DNA of 64,000 bases from NCBI GenBank assembly GCA_963575645.1, contig OY754469.1, positions 23,702,001 through 23,766,000 on the forward strand, read 5' to 3'. The stretch is from Xanthostigma xanthostigma (lineage: Eukaryota; Arthropoda; Insecta; Raphidioptera; Raphidiidae). The notes beneath the pieces were generated by a model. It saw only the letters and a list, made by a program, of their open reading frames with translations. It was not told the origin of the DNA and did not search any database. This document shows, piece after piece, positions 55,668 through 64,000 of the stretch; the stretch's first letter is position 1, and every line of letters starts with the position of its first letter. Position numbers and translations under genes: made by a program.

Positions 55668-56252
55668 AAAAAAAATTGGTTGTCTGTAAAGTCGGTTTAC
55701 GGACGATAGTTTTACGTGATAACGTATTCCGTAATACATAACCTAAACCTCCCAAAATTTGGTTTCAATCCGCTTATCCTTGGTGTCGGAATGATAAGAA
55801 ATGTCAAAAGTGACGTTTGCAACTGTCAAAGTATTATGTTCTAATAATAATTAGTTATTCCAATACTTAACTTAGAAGGCGTTGCATTTCACAAAATACT
55901 AATGTCAAAAAATTGAATTAAACATTAGAAATTCAGCCGTTTTCATGTTGCATTTATACAGCTATTTTTCTATACAAATTTGTATAAAAAAACTGTTTAG
56001 ACAAATTCTGTTATACGAAATCTATGTAAAATGTTCTCCTCTTTCGTTTAAGACTGGTTTCAAACCGATCTGATTTAAATTGAGCGAGAAATTAGCAAAA
56101 AGCACGCACAGGGTCAGGCGGAACGTTACGCGTAGGAACGTTAGGAACGTTACGCGTTACGAACGTTACACTTTTTCGAACATGCAGCCGGTGTTTTATC
56201 AAGTTATAAGATTGGTGATTCATCAATTTATAAGACGTTATCACGTCAAAAA
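55668..56252 (-). mobile_element. GTGATAACGT-family non-autonomous element, copy 4
   Basis: Starts 'aaaattggttgtctgtaaag' and ends 'gacgttatcacgtcaaaaa'. It shares the terminal 120-150 nt on each side with copies 2 and 3 (e.g. 'gtcaggcggaacgttacgcg', 'cgaacatgcagccggtgtt'), while the middle differs. Confidence 0.8.
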
Positions 56253-57304
56253 ATGATTGCCAAACGGACCCTGATGGGTAAGGAATAGCTTTGTAAAAAA
56301 CTACATATTAATTATTATGATTGAGTACATATCTAAGATATAACAGGACCACTGTATGTAATTTGTCTAATTAGAGCTTTCGAATTTCTATATGGTCTTG
56401 AAGAAAATTTATCGTTTTGTGTTTGAATATTTTTCTCTGGGTGCGTGAATATAATCGGGAGTGTGCTGTACAATTTCACGCAACAGGACAGCTGTGTTCT
56501 ACTCTCTTAAATCGTAACAAGAATTCGTGGTATTCATAGCACACATTTCGGAAACACTTTTACGAGTACTGTACGTTCCACTGTCTATTTCTATCCATAT
56601 AAAGTACAATGCACTTATATGTTACGGTACAAGTCCAAAATATACACATATTCCTTAAGTGGAGCTGCTATGAAAGTCTTACATCTCTTTTTGTCTTTGG
56701 TTATTTTTAGTGGTTTGTGCCAAATTTGCAAAAATAGATTAATAATAATTTATGAAACCATATCTGTCTGTCAGTCTATCACAGTCATTATTCCCAGAGA
56801 CCGTTCAATATAGAAAGTTAAAATTTAAATGTTTGTACGAAGTGGTGACTCATTTATAGGAGAGAAGTCCGAAAAGTTGAATTTTGATTTTGGGGTCAGT
56901 TTTGGGGGATGGAGGGATTACATAAACTACTATTTCTATGAATCTATAGTGAATATGCCACAATTTTGCATAGTAAACATTTTTTTTTGTATTCTTCATT
57001 AATTATTTTTCTTCAAACTTTAACATAGGATTAATTAAATATCTAAGACCAATTCTTAGTATAAAAAATCACGCGTGTATAAAACAATCTACAATTAGTA
57101 ATCTGACGTTAGATCAAAATTTATAGAGATTCGACTTAAAAATAGCACGTTTCTGCGTTTTTGTGATTGCATTTTGGCTAAACTATCGCTAGACGAGTCA
57201 AACGAATCCCTAAACATTAGAGCCATACTCTTTTCCATCAACAAACATAGTAATAGGCATTTGCTCTATTCTTGGACAAAAATAGAGGATCTATATTATA
57301 CATT
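56253..57304. other. non-coding stretch
   Basis: A 64-codon frame at 56619-56813 has a hydrophobic segment but no signature. It includes 'ctgtctgtcagtctatcac' text of dispersed repeats. Nothing assignable. Confidence 0.35.
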
Positions 57305-57785
57305 TACGAGCCGTTACCCGCGGCTTCGAACGCAATTAAGACGAAATACGGATGTATTCCCATTATCTGGCATAGTTACTCCTTTCTCCATCCTAATAAG
57401 TTTAAAAATTGATGACATTCACGTTATTAACGTTCTGACAAACCTTGAAAATGACATCCATGTTGCCTTTAAGCCTACACAGCTCTTTGCACCCTTTGAG
57501 GGGGTTGTTTGTGAAAAAGCTTGAAACACGTGGTAATTTATTTTTTGACAGGAGCAATCCTGCGCATTTTCGAATTAATGCATCTATCTTATAAGATTTC
57601 TCCATGCAAATTTTGAATCCCCGTTACACCCTTTTAGAGGTTCAATTTTCGAAAATGCGTTCTTAGTGGATGCCTACGCCATAATAACTATCTGTGTGCC
57701 AAATTTCAGCCCAATCCGTCCAGTGGTTTGAGCTGTGCATTGATAGATCAGTCAGTCACTGTTTCCTTTTATATATTTTGATTAT
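57305..57785 (+). repeat. lepidopteran dispersed element (GGGCTGAAATTTGGC family), plus copy
   Basis: It opens 'gagccgttacccgcggcttc'. It then reads 'aaaaagcttgaaacacgtgg', 'ttagtggatgcctacgcc', 'tgtgccaaatttcagcccaa', 'gatagatcagtcagtcac' and ends 'ccttttatatattttg'. This matches the minus-strand copy at 1613-1922. The plus frame 57174-57524 read across it is not a gene. Confidence 0.75.
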
Positions 57786-58134
57786 ATTATTGATCCTGGA
57801 TTCTTGTCTAAAAATATAGCGATTACTATAATATACATAGTATATCTCTTGGTAGGAAAGAGTATAGCTGTTGTCAAATTTTCCGCATCATATATGAATA
57901 TAAAGTATACACCGACAGAGTAGGTGTATCTGTTCGTTTGAGCCTGTTCTCTGTCTGTATGTAATGTGGAACAGAATAGTGTATGTGGTGACAATCGCTA
58001 ACCGTGACCGCTCTGCAATGGTTACGACCCCTGCTCCACTAGAGAATGCTGTCTATACTGCACACAGAATACGCATCCTGCTACACTCGCAGGATTGTGT
58101 TCACAACTACTAATACTCGCTATTTCCGCAGTAA
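57786..58134. other. non-coding spacer
   Basis: Nothing recognised; a minus-strand 70-codon frame (57782-57994) has no signature. Confidence 0.4.
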
Positions 58135-58803
58135 AGTAGTATCGTTTAGAGAAGATAGCAGCAAGGTGGGAAATCTGCATAGTAAGAAGAGTGGGAGAAA
58201 AGCGTTCAGTAGAGGCGTGTTTTTAAATTTCAGGGGCAATCATAGGCGTTACTTGTACTGTCAGTGGTCCATCTTTACTATGGAGGGTAGAGGATAAGGA
58301 GAACAATCTCTGTGTATGCAAAGTGTCCGTCAAAAAGACTGAAATTAAGATGGCGCTACTGTAGGAAGAATGTCAGTTTCTCTGTGATGATTCTATAGGT
58401 TATATTTATCAAATGTTTGACTACGTAAGTGATTGAGGTTTAATTTACTGCGAATATATTAACTACTCTAGTCGCCAAAAATATTAAATAGGCATTTCCT
58501 TTCAGCACACTTCACTTCGTCTACAACTGCTAAGTTTAAATTAAACTGTTAAACACTTTTTCTACACTAGCGCCATTCTGGTCACTTTTTGAACTGTTAT
58601 TTGACGCTTTCAGATGGACACTGTTTCAGTTTTACTCCCATATAAGATGGTTCTCTTCACCTCTACTCTCCATAGTCTCGACTAGCGACAAACGACTAAC
58701 TATATTCATAGGACTATCCCTTACTAGAAAACATGGACCCGTCCGACCTGAAACTGGTTTGTGCGCAGAAATGACGCTACTATCTTCTCTAAACGATACT
58801 ACT
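58135..58803. repeat. imperfect inverted-repeat element (~670 bp)
   Basis: Outer words 'gtagtatcgtttagagaag' (58136-58154) and 'cttctctaaacgatactac' (58785-58803) are exact inverses. Inner words 'actatggagggtagagg' and 'cctctactctccatagt', and 'agatggcgctactgtagg' and 'ctacactagcgccattct', are also opposed. Arms of about 250 nt are diverged. No coding capacity. Confidence 0.65.
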
Positions 58804-58887
58804 CCACATGCACTTCAGGCATTAATAATTTATTAAAAACAGAAGCAAAGATGATTTTACATTTTCAACTAAAATAAACTTTTGATA
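58804..58887. other. short AT-rich spacer
   Basis: Nothing recognised. Confidence 0.4.
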
Positions 58888-58951
58888 AATAAGTGAGGAA
58901 AATCGAGTCGTGCGTTATAATTAACGCACGACTCGATTTTCCTCAATTATT
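58888..58951. repeat. short perfect hairpin
   Basis: Two exactly inverted 24-nt arms (58894-58917 and 58922-58945: 'tgaggaaaatcgagtcgtgc' + gtta) with a 4-nt loop TAAT. After one mismatch, pairing extends six more bases. It is too short and symmetric for a typical pre-miRNA and more likely a MITE relic. Confidence 0.85.
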
Positions 58952-58965
58952 TTTAGACATTTAAT

Positions 58966-59210
58966 AATTAGATTGGAATCGTGGTTTGTTTTCTGATGAA
59001 ACCAGAGTAAGTTTTAAACGATAAGAGCAACGGTTTGATGAAAGATTTGCTGTAATATCACTACGAGAGATTTTAAGCAAATGCCTTCCCAGAACGTCAA
59101 ATAATTCTATTGGTATTCTAGGAAGCAATTTTCTTGAGCATTCGTGCAGTGTTCCAGAGATATAATAGGCGCCGTGTTTGTTCAAGATCAAATGGTTTCA
59201 TCAGAATATG
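58966..59210 (+). pseudogene. possible Tc1/mariner transposase fragment
   Basis: The plus frame reads LDWNRGLFSDETRVSFKR near 58971-59024, close to the 'W..VLFSDE(T/S)R(F/V)' motif at a catalytic Asp of Tc1-like transposases. A TAA follows, then EQRFDERFA. Beyond that the similarity fades, and two adjacent stop codons end the frame. The minus strand also has a 76-codon frame. It is a short relic if real. The hairpin at 58888 lies just upstream. Confidence 0.3.
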
Positions 59211-60339
59211 AAATATGCATTCAACCATCCTGTAACACTAATAACAGCAAAAAAAAAACGAGTGATGTGTTAATTTTGATCTGAATAATATCCGGAAATG
59301 TATTACTTGTCAAACAATTATTTGCTTCAACACTTTTTTCCTAATGAAACAAAATCTATCTAAGTGATGAAGTTTTTATTAATTTATATTATATTCACAT
59401 TATTGAGAATATCTGGGTTTATATTACCAAATTTAAAATTCGGAGCCAATTATTGGGGAAATATTTGTAAATTTAAAAACGGGATTGTAAAAAAAGTTAG
59501 TGTTTTCATTCACATAAGCGCACGGTTAAAGTGAAGTAAAAATCTGTATACGTTTTTCATTTTATTTAATTTTAATTATAATGATTCGAACTGCTATTTG
59601 CTTTAAGCCATAGAAACGACATATAAGCGACGACATTGCTATAGTATACGCCTTTCCCCCTCTTAGCATTTCATGTTTGAATTCCGTGTCGGGGTCTTTC
59701 AAACTCTGCCCTCTCTAAAGAATGTCCTCAAAAAAGTTGCGTATTTATTGAATGTTTGTTTCAAATCCTAATCAAACGCCGTTAGAGTTATATTTGTTTA
59801 TATTTTCAATTTACAATGTTTCGTCAATAAAGCATTTAAAAAAAACGTTCTAAGTATCCTTTTTTGTATAAAATGAGCAACTGAGATGATACGGTAAATG
59901 GAATTTAATTACAGTATAAAAGCATACAACTGCTGCAATTATTTATTTTATTGTGTACATTCGTCCTTCAGGTAATTATTTCAGTTAAGAATCCGTAAAA
60001 TTTTACAGTTAATACTTAGTAAAAACTACAGTGTCACGTTAGTCGACCTTTGAAAGTTTGCACCTGATTATATTTCGCTTTTTACGTAACCTATTTTTTA
60101 CCCAACTACGAAATCATAAAAGATTATAATTTCAAAAGTCTAATGTATTAAAAACATTATGTTACGAAAAGTTTTTTTTTTTTTTTTAATAACAAACAAG
60201 TGAATCGGCTTCAAAGGCCATTATCACTACAAAAAGAAAAATACATAAAGTGAAGAAAATAAAACGAAAAGTATGTGCTTTAATTTTATATTAACTTTTA
60301 AAATTGTTGTAATTTGTTTTGTCACATATTGGACTAAAT
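59211..60339. other. AT-rich non-coding
   Basis: Contains a T run at about 60173-60187. No gene, tRNA or inverted repeat recognised. Confidence 0.45.
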
Positions 60340-60900
60340 TTATCATTCAAGGGCTTACTTGTGATAGTTCAACTTGTTCAAGGATTCGTTTTTAATAGTT
60401 ATTACACCAAGCCAAAGTTATGATAGATCACAACGGTGTCCTTATGTATTTGTAATGTTTTTCTTGCGATAGATCAAAATCATGCTTGCTTGCTTGTCGA
60501 AGTTTGTTAGAATTCCATTATGGTTGGTCGATGGCACTTGTTCTGTGTAAAAGGGTTCGCATAAGACTACTCACGAGGATTCTTTTTGTATCATAATGAC
60601 TTGTTTGTCACGAGTTTCAAATATTTATTTTTGAGAGTTTGAGAGGTAGGGATTTCCTTTTGGTAGGTTACGCGTGCATTTTTAATCAATCGCAAATGTT
60701 GGCCAGTAATAGGCCTCACATATTATGAGTCGTAAAGGTTTTCCTTTTGACAAACCACAATTATTTCTCTAATTGAATAACCATAGTTCCTTTGACTGAA
60801 TAACATTGTTATCTTAGGAGTATATCTTTGAGTGAATAACAAGGGTTCTCTTGTGATGTTACACAAACTCTTGTAATAGATCCCGATGGTGCCTAGAGGT
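60340..60900. repeat. degenerate tandem-like region with TTGTGATAGATCA words
   Basis: 'ttgtgatagttcaac' (60359), 'ttatgatagatcacaac' (60418), 'ttgcgatagatcaaaat' (60464) and 'ttgtaatagatcccgat' (60872) recur. 'gaataaccatagttcctttg', 'gaataacattgttat' and 'gaataacaagggttctcttg' also recur with irregular spacing. This looks like a decayed minisatellite or stacked repeat. No unit can be cleanly defined. Confidence 0.35.
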
Positions 60901-62392
60901 GGCTCTTTGTGATGGCTTTAAATTTTGACTATGGATGCGTGCGCATTGGAACTTAATTTTAAAGACAGCGAGATATTTTGATGTGGAACGTCGCTAGTGG
61001 ACGCTGCGTAGTGACCAAATGGTTTTATGTTAAGGTTTAGTTCAGATTATAATAGAGTATCGCCGGTGTGCTCATAACGTCCATAACAAACACATATATA
61101 CCATCGTGCTTGCATTACATTCTACACGTATTAGCACTGTATATCGTGTATAAGTGAATATATAGGGCGGAGCGCCTTGCTAGTATCGTGACGTGACCTT
61201 TAATGCATTCACACAGTGGTGCACCATAGAGTAGGGCAGGGCAATGCGGACCAGTAGCGGAGCAGACACAAAAAGATTTGATATTGATCACTAAAAGAAT
61301 GTGAAAAATCTAGGTATGGGTGAACAAATAGAAAACGGTCAATTCTCCTTTATTATTTTTAGAGTTCTTAACCTGTTCTGGCAATGACATTTAAAAACAA
61401 TAGTTTGTACCGTTAAAAAAATAATATAAATTGTAAATATTGTACTGAAAAACATGTTGGAAGTTATTGTTGTCTGGTTGTTAATATTTGATAATATATG
61501 AATGGAAAAAGTTCATTAAGAGTTTACAAGAAATGTAAAGTTACTAACATCGAAATTAAACCAAAGATAGATTTTAAAATGTTATAACTGCGTATTATGC
61601 AAGAGTTATGATGGAAAATAAATCCAAATGTTTTTATTTTTCAAATAGTGAATAGCTTATAAGTTTAAAAATTAACCAGTCGTTTACTCTTTGACATTTA
61701 TATGTCCAGTCATCAGTTCATTTCTTTACGGACGCATGAATAAAGCAGTTAATAAAAAAAAATCACCTTATAAATATGGAAAAAAGTAAAGTTATTGGGT
61801 AAAAAGTAATAACACTAACTGATTTTGCATCATTTTTGATCTGCGTAATAATCTACCTGGCAAGACTTTTTGTTGAGCTTTGAATAGCAATTGCGTACTT
61901 CGGTTGATACATTTTAGTACTGATTGCAGATATTTTCGTACATACGATAGTTACAGCTTTCTGTCATGCTCAGCGGTCCGTTAAGTTTTCTATGAGTAGT
62001 CACTTAGTCTCCCGGCCTAATGTAAGTGTTCTGCGGTTTACATCTATTTTATACGCTTTGAAAACCCTTAATGTACCCTGCAAACCTACGCGCCCGAACA
62101 ACTCTCACTGCAAAATGCCTAATGTGATAACAGACAATCGACAAAGTCGATCGTAATATAATTTATTACAAATTGTTCCACAACCTGCACAATTGGCTTA
62201 TGGCATTAATTCGGTACTTATTTAAATTTTAAATATCCCCAGGGAATATTCATAATAAAACATTCTGGAATTTACCAATCACTAGAAGCGGTGGCTCATG
62301 TCCATTTCTATTTAGACACGGACCAATAGCTCCTAAATAAATATCTTGGAGCAGATGACAGCTACTTAACACGCGACTAAACATGTACATAT
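60901..62392. other. unassigned stretch
   Basis: A slightly GC-richer part at 60975-61265 ('tagtggacgctgcgtagtga', 'gggcggagcgccttgc', 'gtagggcagggcaatgcgg') has no frame. The remainder is AT-rich. No feature assigned. Confidence 0.35.
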
Positions 62393-62925
62393 AATTTGGG
62401 GGGTTCTATCTCAATCCATCCCGCGTTAATACGTCTCATGACAATTTGTAGCCGACAATTCATCGCTACGACAGTTTATCGCAACGAGAATTTCTCGCAA
62501 CCAGAATTTATAGCAAAATCACTATTATTGATATCCATAACTATTTTAATTACATATTTAAGGCTAAAGAATTTAAGGCTATGACATGACAATAATATAT
62601 ATAGCTTACAAAAAAACACAGTAAAGTAAAAAAAATATAATATTGAACAAATCATTATAAAAAATTGTACAAAAATAAATGAATTTACCACAATATGTTA
62701 AACTTGTAGCCCGAAATCGTATGCAATTTTAAAGAAACAAAAATCGTTTCTTGGTAGTCGTTAGTAAGGACCATTTAAATGTAAAAATAACATTAGAGAA
62801 TCATCATGAAAACGGAATATTTTACGATGAATTGTCTCGCGAAAAATTGTCGTAGCGGCGAATTGATAGCTATGAATTGTCGTGCGATGATTTGACGGGA
62901 TACCAATTTGGGGGACTAATCGAAA
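62393..62925. mobile_element. foldback-type element with CGCTACGACAATT word
   Basis: Left segment 62400-62500 ('catcccgcgttaatacgtct', 'gacaattcatcgctacgaca') pairs with the inverse of the right segment 62825-62925 ('gaattgtcgtgcgatgattt', 'gacgggataccaatttgg'). Within each, (c)gacaatt and tcgc words recur several times. The AT-rich middle is unpaired. It is an older relative in design of the word-repeat palindromes elsewhere in the window. Confidence 0.55.
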
Positions 62926-63019
62926 TTAATTATAGTAATAATAAAATAATATAGTAGGTACTACTTGTTTCTGGTATTCCTGTACAGTGTGAAGTGGAAA
63001 CAATATTATTTCACGCTAT

Positions 63020-63510
63020 ACTTTCTAGGGTTCCGCCGAAAGTAGGTTTCCTTACCGTTTCGGTCTGTCCGTCTGGCTGTATGTCACAGCCATATACAAT
63101 GAAATTTAGTATACGGACGGACATTGATAACCTAAAAACAGAAATGATGAGCTTTTTGAAAAAATGTTTTTTGTAGAACCTCTACTATGAAGTGAAATCA
63201 GTACTCGATTTTTTTCTCGTATCTCATTGAGTGATGTATCTTTAGACAGGTCTCCTCAAATACAATAAAAGTGTTCCAGGATTTTAACACTTCAGTCTTG
63301 AGATATTCGTATTGAAAATCGTTATCAAAGCCCCCCACCTTCCTATAACTTCTAAAAACACCTGAAAAAATTCTGAATCTAGATTTTCACTAGTACTCTC
63401 ACAGAAAATTATAACGAAAATCGTCTATGAAAAATTTAAAAATGACTAAATTCGACGTTCTGGGGATGGCTACAGAACCCTATCATGTGCGTGCCCATGA
63501 CACCCGCTTA
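63020..63510 (+). repeat. lepidopteran 'gggttccg ... gaaccctatcatg' repeat, fullest copy
   Basis: 'ctagggttccgccgaaag', 'ctgtccgtctggctgtatgt', 'cagaaatgatgagcttttt' and the closing 'acagaaccctatcatgtgcg' / 'cacccgcttagcaag' follow the order of this very common family. The copy at 37985-38250 shares 'cagaaatgatgag' and the ending. Non-coding. Confidence 0.65.
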
Positions 63511-64000
63511 GCAAGTTTTTAATAATTTGTTAATTGTAAACCTAATCTGGTATGTGGCAACTGACGACACAATAAATGAAGAAGATTGCTGCCTCTGGTA
63601 TAATTTCGCGGCATTAATTTATATCTCATATTTATATTATGCAGCCTGGGTTATTAACATACATATAGACTATAGAGGTATGATGGTAGAAAATTACATT
63701 ATCTCGAAATAGGATTGTTGCCTATTAAATTATACATTCAGAAATATATTGTCTCTCTTCATAAATGTCACTCAGGAGTTATATTATAGGTTGATCGAAT
63801 ATTAAATTATAAACCAAGTTAACATTGCAAATCAAATTAAAAATAATCGCGTTTATGAAACGAATTATTGTGTTAATTATTTCAGCTAGAAAGAAATACA
63901 GTGAAGTGTATTAAGTTAGCCACTTGCGGGTGTTGGTCATATTTCTACGAAATTGATGAAGATATGTATTTAGACCATCTTGAAAATAATAGTGTCGAGT
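63511..64000. other. AT-rich edge of window
   Basis: A 61-codon frame at 63527-63712 has no signature. Nothing recognised up to the window edge. Confidence 0.4.

Noticed and set aside
57174-57524. 116-codon plus frame as a gene
   Set aside because: Its second half lies in a very common lepidopteran dispersed repeat; no domain.
58888-58951. microRNA precursor
   Set aside because: Perfect symmetric arms with a 4-nt loop and only 24-30 bp; pre-miRNAs have imperfect arms and larger loops.

Overview
The window reads as non-coding nuclear DNA from a moth or butterfly (Lepidoptera). The evidence is base composition (AT-rich, with short GC-richer islands) and several repeats I know as ubiquitous in lepidopteran genomes. 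These include the AACCGACTTCAAAAA / GGAGGAGGTTCT repeat (6.4-6.9 kb), the 'gggttccg ... gtccgtctgtcacag' repeat (about 1.0, 38 and 63 kb), and the element carrying GGGCTGAAATTTGGC and 'GCCCGCGGCTTCG'-like ends (1.6, 26 and 57 kb). No complete gene of known function is visible. The window is best explained as an intergenic region or the inside of a very long intron.

What fills it is mobile DNA, above all palindromic (foldback) elements. Clear cases are a hAT MITE with 8-bp target duplication (4986-5303), Tc1/mariner-like elements flanked by TA (13220-14113, 21024-21175, 22485-22904), and a Harbinger-like palindrome flanked by TAA (15016-15223). There are also several very large hairpins: 34715-35899, 41911-43385 and 49249-50257, with arms of about 570, 730 and 250 nt. 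Several foldback elements are built from one short word repeated many times in both orientations. Four copies of one unnamed non-autonomous family lie at 8.8, 15.6, 53.6 and 55.7 kb. A 160-170 bp unit is repeated five times at 24.5-25.5 kb, with one copy inverted. Many elements are nested: the Tc1-like palindrome at 13.2-14.1 kb sits inside an older inverted repeat (12986-14515).

Protein-coding relics are LINE fragments: a reverse-transcriptase C-terminus at 7.9-8.3 kb (+), an RNase H plus zinc-knuckle end at 29.85-30.76 kb (+), and a more decayed RNase H end at 47.1-47.6 kb (-). A short Tc1-like transposase trace lies at 58.97 kb. tRNA-derived SINE heads lie at 12.24, 30.77 and 51.31 kb.

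Candidate host sequences are weak and unproven: a protein-like open frame at 2102-2371 (-), a small open frame with a signal-peptide-like start at 33061-33252 (-), a 42-nt possible microexon with good splice signals at 53101-53142 (-), a GC-rich island ending in a consensus splice donor at 20410-20826 (+), and a TATA-box-containing stretch near 48544. They do not add up to a pathway. The main biological theme is the density and near-perfection of long hairpin-forming repeats, which if transcribed would give long double-stranded RNA.
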